Shown: positions 25,001 to 35,273 of the stretch, piece after piece
How positions within the stretch are numbered: position 1 is the first letter of the stretch
Layout: each line of letters starts with the position of its first letter
Assembly (NCBI GenBank): GCA_034509735.1
Contig: JACGWO010000012.1
Span: 20,985,188 to 21,049,187 of the forward strand
Direction: 5' to 3'
Source of the DNA: Sesamum alatum
Lineage: Eukaryota; Streptophyta; Magnoliopsida; Lamiales; Pedaliaceae
Length of the DNA: 64,000 nt
The notes under the pieces: generated by a model
Databases searched by the model: none
The model's input: the letters and a program-made list of their open reading frames with translations, nothing else
What the model was told of the DNA's origin: nothing
Translations under genes and position numbers: made by a program

Positions 25001-25312
25001 ATTTCCAATTCAATTTTTCTTTACAAAGGCTGTATATTTAATAGCTATGTGTAGCCGCCAATTTCCTATTTTATTACTATGTGCAGCCGCCAATAGATTT
25101 TACCTAAGTTGATGGCAATGGGCTTAAGGTGGGTTATTTAAAAAAAAAAATGTTGATTGTTGAAGCCTAGAAGTGGGCTTTTGAGCCCTGTCAACTAAAA
25201 CCCACTTTAAAATACTATACCAAAAAAAAATTATATGTATAAGTGAAATGGGCTAGTCGAAAGCCAAGCCCTGTCGGCCGCATGGGCTTGACAGGGCCTG
25301 GGCTCGCCCCTG
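22015..25312 (-). mobile_element. Complete hAT transposon with 8-bp TSD CTACTATG
   Basis: A 3298-bp element with inverted ends CAGGGGCGA / TCGCCCCTG. Perfect 8-bp target duplications CTACTATG lie at 22007-22014 and 25313-25320, the hAT hallmark. One long ORF (22137-24584, minus) occupies most of it. Subterminal repeats include the twice-occurring motif TATGTGNAGCCGCCAAT near 25045 and 25080, candidate transposase-binding sites. The sharp TSD and long ORF suggest a fairly recent insertion about 0.5 kb downstream of the Aux/IAA gene. Confidence 0.93.
22137..24584 (-). CDS. hAT transposase, ZMYM1/TTF-type zinc finger family
   Basis: An 815-codon uninterrupted reading frame. Order: a TTF-type zinc-finger region (about 95-190; C126, C129 and a THNY motif at 171-174); a DUF4371-like RNase-H-fold core (about 195-430) with candidate catalytic Asp in LLVDESRD (D303) and GYDGTSNMRG (D369); a TRWGSH motif in the middle; and the C-terminal hAT dimerisation domain (about 728-790, PVATASVERAFSAMNIIK, with E747). 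It resembles plant 'zinc finger MYM-type protein 1-like' transposases. Oddity: residues of about 50-70 read LMILVFENRLIILM, whereas another frame of the same DNA gives the expected DDPGLRKPIDNID. Two compensating indels have therefore scrambled this segment while keeping the ORF open. Activity is uncertain. Confidence 0.9.
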   Translation of the reverse strand: MDKFVIKRPRNLVESFATPPVEATPNVESETHISSSSKSTITQKRSRDELIQKILLMILVFENRLIILMLLRDRVRREYLLKGACQPAGQNFPEKQYGNEWRGFRAAWFKNNDWLEYSVVKDATFCLYCYLFKQPGKSAKHGGDAFSKIDFSHWKRAVDAFKEHVGGVGSTHNYARRQVEDFMNQRQSISHVFSSHDRKTEEAYRTRITVVLHVVRLLLMQGLAFHGHDESVTSKNRENFLEILNWYGKRVDSVGSVLNENAPENNQMTSSRIQKDLVRACAAEMMSNIISEIGDSYFSLLVDESRDKSIKEQMAVIVRFVNKKGQVIEIFLGVEHISDTSAPSLKAAIDSIFARYGLSISRLRGQGYDGTSNMRGQFHGLKTLIQKESPSAFYIHCFASQLQLVVVSVAKNILAVCDFFNYVSMMVNVVGASCKRRDALLQSHHEKIVEKLEKCVIFSGRGKHQETTIARPGDTRWGSHHITVVRLLSLWDSVLEILQYVCDDGNILEQRGTTSGLIEKMESFEFVFILHLMIRVLGMTNELSNALQQKDQNIVNAMELIVTVKDRLQHLRDNGWDAFLKEVEVFCGKKSILVSNMEDTIPIRGRSRREGQRVIFYHHFHAEIFLAIIDLITVEINNRFSETSTELLRCISCLDSRNSFAKFDCDMLIRLAEIYSDDFYSCDIVLLKDQLETYIFDMRRSFEFSSCHDLSSLAVKMVETRKHVIFPLVYRLIELALILPVATASVERAFSAMNIIKTELRNKISDEWLNDLMICYIEREIFADINDEVILQHFQNMQTRRFQLAPCYQSSSDRN

Positions 25313-25320
25313 CTACTATG

Positions 25321-26400
25321 GAATATATAGATTACCCCTCTTACTGTAGAAATTAATAAAGTAATCTTGTTGGTTTATTACCCATTACGAATTGGCCCTT
25401 CTGTCAGTCAAACTAACAGTCAATATTGATATCAACCCAAATATTTATGTATCTTCCTTATTTTTCCTTGGGTAGGATTTTCATAAATTTTGCTGACCAA
25501 ATACCCTTGAGAATGATTTGTAACTTTTGTAATTAGAAGGATGTTAATTATAACATACGTATGTAATAACTAGTTTTGTGCTGTTTGCGGCTTTTATGAT
25601 ACAATTTGTTCATTTTGATAGTTAAACATTTGTATTTTATAGACAGAATAATCAAATTACCATTTTTTGGGATGATCATATTTCACTACATTGTAAACAT
25701 ATAGACCCAAAAAATATATTTTTTGGGATGATCATAATGACACATTCTTACATAAAGATTGTGAGAGTAATCATAATGAGAAACAAATTTTAATGTACAC
25801 ACACAAACTTGGTAATCTGGCATTCACTTTGCCAATGAAAAATGGGTCATTGTTTAAGGCTTTAAGCATTACAAATGGCCCCTGTTAAAAACAAAATACT
25901 ACTAAATAATCCACATTCAAATTGGCAAAAAAATATCTCAAAATATCATTTAATCCCAACAAAACAACCAACTACCATCCAGAAATAATATCCAAAAATG
26001 TCATTCAATTCATGCAAGTAATTTAAATATTAAGGTGTTGAGAGTCTTGAGACTGAGCATCCTAAAAAAATTGCAGCAGTAGCTGCATCTATTTCAATTT
26101 GGATTGAAAATGATCCATACTGCAAGTACTTAAATTCCACCATCTTGTGCATTTGTTTCACCTTAACTTTGTTGAGTTAGAGGTGGACTTCCTTGATTTA
26201 TCAATGGTATTCATTCAGTTGTGCATTCCTTTTTTGTTTCTTGACTGCTCTAATTGCATGTGCCAAAAGCACATTTTCATCAAGCTCCACATGTAAAGAT
26301 AAATAAAACATAACAATACAAACAATGTTAATATTAAATTATTACAACAAGCCCCAAGTGTTGCGCTTCAAAAATAACAACTTATACTTGTTGAGCTGCA
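25321..26400. other. Intergenic stretch, nothing firm
   Basis: AT-rich DNA with no supported ORF. It contains a duplicated motif (AAAATATATTTTTTGGGATGATCAT-like) near 25660-25740. Confidence 0.4.
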
Positions 26401-28530
26401 AGCCTTCCATTCTTCTTCTTTTGTGCAGTGGTGGCTACACAAGTCCTCTTTATTATGGCCAGTTTGATCACATTTATTGCATTTCAAAGCACTTGGTTTC
26501 CTGACCCCTCCCCAACCTCTATTCTCCTATGTTTCTTTGGCCTATCAAACATTCTCTTAATTGGTGTGGGCAATATGGACTCAGGATGTTCAACGAAGGC
26601 AAATGTGAGACCATGAATTGCATGGATTTTCTGTGAATATGCCTTCATGTACATGGACCTTTGGAAAGAAGGATCCGTGTATAACTTTGTGTTGTCTCTC
26701 TTATGATCAATAGCTAATGCAACATGCTTTCATGCGATTCCAAAAACATCCCACTTTTTACAGTCACATGCTCTTTCTTGCACATTTACAAAGTAGTACA
26801 TATTTTCTTATTCACTTGAAACTCAAACTCACTTAACAACCTATAGGTTGTTTCTTCCTCTTTTATACCATTCAACTTGACAAACACATTTGGACTTACG
26901 ATATTATTCCATTTTTTTTCCCTCTCACACCTAATTGAAAACCTAGACATCAACTTGGACCTCAAATCATCCAACAAATTAAGTATTGGTTTAGACCTCA
27001 AATCAAAAATTCAATTATTAAATGATTCTGAAATGTTATTTGTGATGTGATCATTCTTCAAAAATCTATTGGATGCACATCTTGCGCACATGCTTATCTC
27101 AATGTTCATATGCCAATCATGTGCAGCTAGTGTGATTTCTCAGGTCAAGCATTGCAGAACTGAAGTCTAGTGCATTGCAGACTCTTATTGCACCCAGAAT
27201 AGTTTCTTTACCATCAGCTCAAGCTGAGTTTGTCTCAAATTTGCATAAATGTGCCTAGCACATTTTCTGTTGATAACATGGGATACCAACTCAGTTATAC
27301 ACTTAATCAATCCCAATGGGCAAGTAAAATGCATTAATAATCATTCAACCGGATTAACATATATTACTTATACCCCCCTTTAATTGTAGAACCTTTTGAA
27401 AACAACCCTATAATATACCTTTTGTCTGTCTGTCAAAAAGTCCGCGATTTGTTATACGTGAAGTCTCCTAGTATGGTCTCCGAACACTGAAAGAAAAAGC
27501 CCTAATTATCCTTGCATTCAACTTCCACCATAGCAAAGGTCAATATATACAGGCCATTATTCTCATCTAATCCTACTACAACTAGTAGCACCCCATCATC
27601 AGGTCCTTCAAATGACACCCATTAAACCCAATACTGCCACCCTCCATAAATCCATCTTGAAGAGCTTTCAAACCCATGAAACTCTCTCGAATGTTGGAGT
27701 AGGTGGAATATGATCTGTTTCATGGGCATATTGAAACTTAAAAAATCCTTAGATTAGTTCTATTTACCATTTCAACATACTTATTGAGCATCCCAAATGA
27801 CATGGTTGCCTTCAGTGCTAATTATTACCTTTTTTTTGTCCTATAAAGTTGCATATATGGTGGATTGCCACCAAACTTAGCAGTTCACACCTCATGCCTC
27901 TGCACTTCTCCCTCAAGTTATCTACCAATTTGTCTGTCATTCAAGAAGCAGTAGCCTCTTTGTTTCTGTCCACCCTAATACATGTATGTTTTGCTACATA
28001 TGTCTTAATCATGAAACTAATTCCATCTGGTGCAATTGATGCATGTATCCTCCAACGCTTCTTTTTCCATCACAGTTTGCAATGACCGTTTGCTTCTCAT
28101 TACTGTCTCTAATAACCTTAAACCCTTCTCTGATACCATACTCCCATAGAGCAAGCTTGGATGCATCAATAGAGAAAAAAAACCATGCTCTTCTCCAGTT
28201 TTATCTTCTCCAGAGGATCATACGGAAGTACAAACTCTTTTTAACCATTATCCAATTTGGTCCTCACAATCATCATCAGTCATTGTAGAATTATGAGGCA
28301 TCTCATCACAGGCATAATTTGAAAAACCATCATTAATGCATGCAGTTGATCATTAATCATTGCATTTTCATCATCAGTTTTTACCTCATTGCTGTTACTT
28401 CCATTGTCATCATCAACATTGTCCTCTTCATGCCACCCGTCTCGTCTTCATTCTCATCCTTTGCATCTAATTTAACACCAAAGTCCTCCATTACCTTCAC
28501 CCACAAAGAATTTCCTTCCTCTTAGTTCTG
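26400..28530 (-). pseudogene. MuDR-type Mutator transposase, decayed
   Basis: Minus-strand fragments follow the MULE transposase order. About 28520-28400 has an acidic N-terminal stretch (KVMEDFGVKLDAKDENEDET). About 27660-27600 matches the conserved catalytic-domain segment (GFMEGGSIGFNGCHLKD). About 27060-26800 has NNISESFN then RSKPILNLLDDLR and a REKKWNNIV block. About 26790-26700 is a SWIM zinc finger (ERACDCKKWDVFGIA, stop, KHVALAI), where the stop replaces the residues before KH. Frames change and stops are frequent. No terminal repeats could be assigned, so the element's edges are unknown. Confidence 0.8.
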
Positions 28531-28540
28531 AACACGTTTG

Positions 28541-30825
28541 CGGAGGAGGAAAGGGGCAGTATGGTGGGGGAGGGGAGGGGGCGGTCGGCTAGGGGCGAGG
28601 TTGGCTATACATACATATATATTATATGTCATAAATATTTATACATATTTCTTAAAATTTATATTTTGAACTTTTGTACATAAATTATGTGTAAATTGCA
28701 TCTGGATTGTTGATTTTTGAACATAAGATATCAATCGTTGATCTAAATAAGACTTTATATGATTATAGATGTAATATGAAACGTTTATTTGTGTTAGATA
28801 AGATCCAAAAGTTGAAATATAAAATAAGAATAAAAAAAATTAAAAAGAGAAAAATGGGTGCGTGTATCACACAACTTGCGTGAGGGGGTATCTTGCTCAT
28901 CTTTTTTAAAGAAAGGGGAATAAATTTTATTTTTTAACACAAGGGGGTAAATTGCTATTTTTCAATAACACAATGGGGCGGGATGCATTTTGCCCCTTAA
29001 ACAATTAAAAATTAACACATTGACACATAAATGTGGATCGAGTGGACTTGTAGTGTATCAATCGACATATTTGGATTTAACTTGTCTACGAGCCCTTGCC
29101 TTAATTGGATCACGACTATGTCCTTCTCATTGTCTTGAAGATCACCCACAAAAATGTTTTCAAGATCACCCATGATGAACTTGCTCCAGTTGTTGTGCAA
29201 ACCCACGAACACGCTTTACCCGCCTTGATGAATTAGTATCAAAGAAACCAACTCGTTTACACACCTCAAATTCATGGAGCCTGTGATGATACTCCAAGAA
29301 AAAATGTGGAGAGGAGATTTGGGGCTAGTATTTGAAGACGATATTTTTGAGAGAGTATTTGTGTAGTGATCAACTCATTTGTGGTATCATTTGTATTTTG
29401 ATCACAACCATATACCGTATATATAGGTGTAGCCAACGCTATCTCTAATAGGAGTATTTATCCCAACATGCATTTGGAGGACTACAAACTCTAACTGAGA
29501 ATACGTTTATTTTAGAGGAATTCTAATCCCAAAATACATTTGAAAGACTACAAACTCTAATAAATAGAATTTATCCAAGAGGAGTCTTTATTCCAACTTT
29601 GAAATCAGAAACTTCAAACTTTATTTCAAATTTAAATGTATATTAGATCATCGGTCCACAAATTCGACCCAATATCCAACAATAATTTAAGTTCTAATTA
29701 AGCCTAAGCTGACTATGAAAAATAATATTTAATCTTTCATGGGATTGATCACAAGTACTGATTGATTGTATGGATGGATCACTTGGACTAGTTGCACGTC
29801 ATTGAACCTCTCAAAATTTTGATTGGATTTCTACTTCAAATTATATTATATCTATTATTTTAATTAATATATATGTATAATCTAAGAATATATTTTTATT
29901 TATAAATTATTAATTTTATTTGAATCTCATTTTTACCCTCTTATTAAGACATGGAGATCACTTCACTTTCTTTCTTAATAATAGAAATAATAATTATATG
30001 ATCATTGAAAAATAAATAAAAAGTCACAGTTTCTTAACAAAATGTCAAAGATTTTTAAAATAAATGATAAGAAAAAATTAAATATGTTAGAAATCGTGAG
30101 TGGATAAACACGAACTCCAACGTCCAACACTCTGAAATAAAGAAATTCTAAATTAGCATAAAGTTAATTAAAAATAATCAGAAGACATGTATGTCTGCTT
30201 GTCGTTGTCTTCATGATCAAATTCTTGCATGTCACCCACAAATGTTTATTCTGTCCAAACAATTAAAACCCCACTCTGTCTTCCCCAAAGATTCTTCCAC
30301 TGCTGATTTGTTGCATATTATTTATATGTGTTCTTTTTTAACTGATAGTTTATTTTTTACCATATAAAAAAAAAATTAAATGACTGTTGTCGAAATAGTA
30401 AAACTGAAGTCTTAAAAGTCGGTTTTGATGAATTTACTTGGACCCGAGACTCACCCTGCACTCTCAGTAGGACTGTAAATCCGTCTCTGCCCACTCATCT
30501 GAAGCTCCATTGCACTCCGACCAACACCAATGTTAGTAGGTCATGTATCGCAAACCTAGTTGGTGTTTTTTCTACTTCAGTTAAACGATATAATGGCCTT
30601 AACTATTCTCGTATATTATCTATAAATGTTGAACAAATTATTATTATGGTAAATGTAATTTGTTTTGCAAATGTATATAGTGGATAAAATGTTATTGATT
30701 TTTAAGCAATTTAATTATACTTAAGTATATATTATTCTACACTTTTAGGGAGTGTTTGCAAGGGTTTTAAATAATCGTTTCTCAACTTATTGATGAAAAT
30801 AAGGCAGAAATGGTGTCTTAATTTA
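28541..30825. other. Intergenic, no gene recognised
   Basis: A G-rich patch (28550-28600) is followed by AT-rich DNA. 29000-29690 has balanced composition and ends in 'ccaatatccaaca', which in reverse reads TGTTGGATATTGG, a common LTR start. No matching second end or TSD was found, so it is left unassigned. Confidence 0.4.
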
Positions 30826-31248
30826 GGGTAATTACAATTACCTCTCCTGAGGTTTGGCATATTGTAAATACCCTCTCGTTGTTTGAAAAATTACAAATAC
30901 CCCCTGAAGTTTGTAACTGTCTAACAAATAATCCATTTTCATTCATTTTTATGAGTGAACTGACCAAAATGCCCTTATTCACTGAATTATTTTTTATTTA
31001 ATTCTTAAAAATTTTTAGACTACAATGTGTAGGGAGAGGTTTCTTAAGTTTTTTACACAGTGGAGCAATAATGCAATTTGTCTCGGATGATTTTTCTAGA
31101 ATTTTAACAAAAAATTCAAGGACAAAATGGTCAATTTCAGGCCTTTGGTTAAAAATACAAACCTCAGGAGGGGTATTTGTCATTTTTCAAACAAAGAGGG
31201 GTATTTTTAATTATGCCAAACCTCAAGGGAGGTGGCTGTAATTTACCC
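30826..31248. mobile_element. MULE-type MITE, family A copy 4 (9-bp TSD, 8/9)
   Basis: 423 bp, starting GGGTAATTACAATTACCTC and ending GGCTGTAATTTACCC. Flanked by CTTAATTTA (30817-30825) and TTTAATTTA (31249-31257). Internal core CCAAAATGCCCTTATTC is conserved with the other copies. Confidence 0.88.
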
Positions 31249-31257
31249 TTTAATTTA

Positions 31258-32009
31258 TTTAACATTTTTTACTTTTAAATTGCTTAAAATAAGTTAATTT
31301 AAACCAAGAGTTACAAGTAGCTCCCTACCAAATTCTACAACTTATTACTGAAATTATAAATATTAATATGTTCTTCCAAACACTCAAACTTCAACTTTTT
31401 TTCACTTTTAATGTTTTTGTTTTCAAACTCAAAGAAACTTTTTACTGGACTACTACGACTACTTAATTGCAACTTATTCTCACAACACAAGTAGAAGATA
31501 TTACTGATACCACTTAACGCAAATTCATATATCTTGAGCTGGTCACATGCTCGAGATATGTCTTTACAAAAGTTTTAATCGTACAATCAAAATAATTAGG
31601 CGTGATTGTCGACTTATTTTCTAAAAATAAAAATAAAAACTATGGGTAACAATTATATCAAAGGTCAATATCATTGCATTTAAATACGGAACAAGATTAA
31701 TTTCAAGCATATCATGTCTGATAAAATCGGGAAATAAAATTAAGTAACGGATTCACATCCGTCGTGGTTGGCAAAATCAGGATATATGAATAATTTATAT
31801 TTTAATAATAAATGTAAAATTCATTGACAGCTTAAACAAATTAGGGTATACATTTCAAGAATCTGCCAACCCAAAAGTTTCATAGGCCAAAACAAATGTT
31901 ATCGTGCCTAATTTGGTTGGCACGTTAGGTTTTCTATGATCCTCGGCCTAATTTTTTCTAAATTTAAAAATACCTACAAATTGAATAAATACAATTAGGC
32001 AAAAAATAA
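31258..32009. other. AT-rich intergenic DNA
   Basis: Nothing recognised. Confidence 0.4.
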
Positions 32010-32251
32010 GGGATAAATGCAATTTATCTCCTGTGATACAAGGAATGAGCAAAAAAAACCCTGTAAAAATATAATTAGCAAATTACCTCCCTATGTTTTG
32101 AGAAATGAAACAATTATCTCCCTATCAAGGGAAAACACTGGGGGTAATCTGTTTTATTTTAAGATCACATGGAGTAATTTGCTAATTATTTTTTCACATG
32201 AGGGTTTTTGCTCATTTCTTATATCACGTGAGGATAAATTGCATTTATCCC
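32010..32251. mobile_element. Palindromic MITE, family E, first copy (TSD TAA)
   Basis: 242 bp with very long inverted arms: GGGATAAATGCAATTTATCT at the left and the inverse ATAAATTGCATTTATCCC at the right, continuing through 'gagcaaaaa...' and 'tttttgctc'. TAA flanks both ends (32007-32009 and 32252-32254), as in PIF/Harbinger-type MITEs. It is the left part of a 577-bp block repeated at 34447-35022. Confidence 0.75.
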
Positions 32252-32489
32252 TAAAAATTAATGTAGTAATTTTCGACCTAGAAAGCACTTGAATATAAGT
32301 TATTTTTTATTTTCATTGTTTTGATTTTTTTATACTTTTTTTTTTATAAATTATTCATCATTAAAACTCTAGTATTTATAGAATAAATTGATGATGAATA
32401 AATTAGAGGTAAGAAATTCAAGCATGTTCCGATTTATATTAGAAATCTCTCTTCTTTGATTCAGCCACCAGGTCCCCCTTAATTTGAAG

Positions 32490-32586
32490 CATTAGAAAAA
32501 ATTTAACATTTAACCATAGCTAATTGCAATGGTTAAAAACAAATAGCCGTAGTTAAAGTCATTCACCACGGTCATACAATGGTTAT
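32490..32586. repeat. Family D MITE interrupted by an LTR element
   Basis: The first 97 bp of a family D MITE (CATTAGAAAAAATTTAACAT...). It is cut at the end of 'acaatggttat', where the LTR of the retrotransposon begins. The full-length equivalent is at 34927-35270. Confidence 0.8.
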
Positions 32587-32953
32587 TGATGAAGAGAAAA
32601 ATACTATTCACAAAAAGGCCCTCCAACTTGTGGTAAATTACGCAAATACCCCAAAGGGAGGTTAAAGGAGGAGTTGAAGGGAGTTAAGAGATGGAAGTTA
32701 AGAAAGGAGTGGGCACGCAAAATGATCGTCATACCCTCAGCAGATCAATTCTAGGCCGTAGGATCAAAGGGCAAAATTATAACTTCACCCCCAAAAAATT
32801 ACTATAAATAGAGGGTGGATTCATTTGTAAAGGGATCTTTTTTACATATATGGAATTTACACTTTACACATTTCTTTACTTTTTATAGCTTCTTATGTTG
32901 GTTTGGTACAAACATGCGTAGGCTACGACTTTCCAAATTTTACACCATCAGCT

Positions 32954-32972
32954 TGGCGCCGTCTGTGGGAAC
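32954..32972 (+). other. Primer-binding site of the truncated LTR element
   Basis: TGGCGCCGTCTGTGGGAAC, three bases after the LTR's terminal CA. TGGCGCCGT matches the 3' end of tRNA-Asp-like primers used by many plant Ty3/gypsy elements. The corresponding site in the related element is at 56623-56637 on the other strand. Confidence 0.7.
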
Positions 32973-33039
32973 CAGTCTAGGCATCGAAGATGAACACCAT
33001 ATCAAGGGCAAAAAGCGTGAAGGGAGGCAGGAAGAGGCC

Positions 33040-34215
33040 AAGGCTCACGCCTCGAAGAATCCTCCAGCGCGGAGCCAGAAGGGAGAGAGGAAGGAAGAGG
33101 CCGAGGCCCACGCCTTGAAGAGTCCATCGGCGCACCGCCAGGAGAAAGTCGAAAAGTCCTCCAGCGCGGAGCCAGGAGGAAGAGAGGAAGGAAGAGGCCG
33201 AGGCCCACGCCTCGAAGAGTCTTCCAGTGTGGAGCCAGGAGGGAGAGAGGAAGGAAGAGGTCGAGGCCCACGCCTCGAAGAGTCCATCGGCGCACCGCCA
33301 GGAGAAAGTCGAAGAGTCCTCCAGCGCGGAGCCAGGAGGAAGAGAGGAAGGAAGAGGCCGAGGCCCACACCTCGAAGAATCCTCTAGTGCGGAGCCAAGA
33401 GGGAGAGAGGAAGGAAGAGGCCGAGGCCCACGCCTCGAAGAGTCCACCGGCGCACCGCCAGGAGAAAGTCGAAGAGTCCTCCAGCGCGGAGCCAGGATGA
33501 AGAGAGGAAGGAAGAGGCCGAGGCCCACGCCTCGAAGAATCCTCTAGCGCGGAGCCAAGAGGGAGAGAGGAAGGAAGAGGCCGAGGCCCACGCCTCGAAG
33601 AGTCCACCGGTGCACCGCCAGGAGGAAGGGAGGAAGGAAGAGGCCGAGGCCCACGCCTCGAAGAGTCCACCAGCACACCGCCAAGAGAAAGTTGAAGAGT
33701 CCTCCAGCGCGGAGCCAGGAGGAAGAGAGGAAGGAAGAGGCCGAGGCCCACGCCTCGAAGAATCCTCCAGCGCGGAGCCAAGAGGAAGAGAGGAAGGAAG
33801 AGGCCGAGGCCCACGCCTCGAAGAGTCCACCGGCGCACCGCCAGGAGGAAGGGAGGAAGGAAGAGGTCGAGGCCCACGCCTCAGAGAATCCTCCAGCGCG
33901 GAGCCAGGAGGGAGAGAGGAAGGAAGAGGTTGAGGCCCACGCCTCGGAGAATCCTCCAGCGCGGAGCCAGGAGGAAGAGAGGAAGGCAGAAGCAAGGTTC
34001 CTCCCCAGCAGAGGAGGCAGGAAGAAGTCAAGGCTCCTCTCCAGCAGGAGGCAGGAAGAAGTCAAGGTTCCTCCCCAGCAGAGGAGGCAGGAAGAAGTCA
34101 AGGTTCCTCCCCAGCAGGAGAGGCAGGAAGAAGTCAAGGCTCCTCCCCAGCAGGAGGCAGGAGGAGGTCGAGGCTCCTCCCCAGCAGGAGGCAGGAAGAG
34201 GTCGAGGCTTCTCCC
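33040..34215 (+). repeat. Frame-rotating coding-type tandem repeat in the LTR element
   Basis: A 63-bp unit (reading NPPARSQEEERKEEAEAHASK in one frame) alternates with a 34-bp unit (SPSAHRQEKVE-like). The distance between GCGCGGAGCC landmarks alternates between 63 and 97 bp (33067, 33164, 33227, 33324, 33387, 33484, 33547). Because 34 is not a multiple of three, each short unit shifts the frame, and all frames on both strands stay mostly open. From about 34000 a second array of about 33-36 bp takes over (RQEEVKVPPQQ). The many overlapping ORFs here are a consequence of this structure rather than separate genes. Confidence 0.85.
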
Positions 34216-34446
34216 CAGCAGGAGCAAAGCCACGCCCCGCGCAACAAGGGAGAGGAGAGGCAGGAAGAGGTCGAGGCTCAGCCTCCACCCCCAGTTGTTC
34301 AAGTAACTCCCGAGACCCTTCGCCAGTCGGTGAAGGATGCATACACCCAAGCCGGCCGAAGGCTACAGAGGAAGAGAAAGGGTCCCCTTAGGGCAGAAGG
34401 AAGTAGGCGTGAACGTAGGCCTGTGCCCCCGGAGAATTTAGCTCAA

Positions 34447-34689
34447 GGGATAAATGCAATTTACCTCCTATGATACAAGAAATGAGCAAAAAACCCCCTG
34501 TAAAAATGTAATTAGCAAATTACCTCCTTATGTTTTGAGAAATGAAGCAAATTATCCCCCTATCAAGGGAAAACACTGGGGGTAATCTGCTTCATTTTAA
34601 GATCACAGGAAGTAATTTGCTAATTATTTTTTCACATGAGAGTTTTTGCTCATTTCTTATATCACGTGAGGATAAATTGCATTTATCCC
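34447..34689. mobile_element. Palindromic MITE, family E, second copy
   Basis: Near-identical to 32010-32251. TAA follows the right end, but the left flank is the retrotransposon's 'gctcaa' rather than TAA. The duplicated block therefore begins exactly at this MITE's terminus. Confidence 0.75.
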
Positions 34690-35022
34690 TAAAAATTAAT
34701 GTAGTAATTTTTGACCTAGAAAGCACTTGAATATAAGTTATTTTTTATTTTCATTGTTTTGATTTTTTATACGTTTTTTTTAATAAATTATTCATCATTA
34801 AAACTCTAGTATTTATAGAATAAATTGATGATGAATAAATTAGAGGTAAGCAATTCAAGCATATTCCGATTTATATTAGAAATCTCTCTTCTTTGATTCA
34901 GCCACCAAGTCCCTCTTAATTTGAGGCACTAGAAAAAATTTAACATTAACCATGGCTAATTGCCATGGTTAAAAACAAATAGCCGTAGTGAAAGTCAATC
35001 ACCACGGTCATACAATGGTTAT
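34447..35022. repeat. Second copy of the 576-577-bp flank duplication
   Basis: Matches 32010-32586 with roughly 5% differences, by eye. It holds the family E MITE, about 235 bp of spacer, and the start of a family D MITE. It then continues into the rest of that MITE, showing the undisturbed form of the insertion site. Confidence 0.88.
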
Positions 35023-35270
35023 TGACTGTGCGTGGTATTTGCGAGTGTGACTAAAATATTTGTCATGGCTAAAATATTTATCATGGCTAAAATATTTGTC
35101 ATGGCTAAAAGCCATTGTAAAAATATTTGTTATGGCTCATAACCATGGCAAAAAGAGTTTCCGTGGTGAATAATTAGGTTTTTATAATGATTTTTATTTA
35201 ACCATGGTTAGTAATAATTATTTACCATAGTTTTAGTCCGTAACCAATAATAAAATATTTTCTTCTAGTG
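34927..35270. mobile_element. Family D MITE, complete (TSD AGG)
   Basis: 344 bp with inverted ends CACTAGAAAAAATTT / AAATATTTTCTTCTAGTG and 3-bp target duplications AGG on both sides, pointing to a CACTA-like origin. The interior is rich in CCATGG-centred inverted motifs. Related copies or fragments lie at 12213, 17893, 20430, 32490 and 38110. Confidence 0.8.
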
Positions 35271-35273
35271 AGG

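Larger units (their letters stand above)
32587..34446 (+). mobile_element. LTR retrotransposon, 5' LTR and leader only (3'-truncated)
   Basis: A 364-bp LTR (32587-32950; TGATGAAG...ACACCATCA) with a promoter-like CTATAAATAGAG at about 32800. It is followed after two bases by a primer-binding-type sequence TTGGCGCCGTCTGTGGGAA. The internal region begins with an ATG at 32990 and consists of GC-rich tandem repeats ending in the motif PPVVQVTPETLRQSV...RKRKGPLRAEGSRRERR. The same LTR end, primer site and protein segment occur in the complete element at 51612-56998 (opposite strand). Here the element stops after 'tttagctcaa' and the flanking DNA restarts. No 3' LTR, reverse transcriptase or integrase is present. 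Confidence 0.85.

Noticed and set aside
29012..29690. Possible solo LTR (TGTTGGATATTGG at its minus-strand start)
   Set aside because: No matching opposite end with a 4-6 bp duplication (right flank ATAAT has no partner on the left) could be found.
32977..34391. Many long overlapping ORFs on both strands (up to about 290 codons)
   Set aside because: They are consequences of the GC-rich 63/34-bp array in which all frames are open; none has a recognisable domain or consistent start across the related element.
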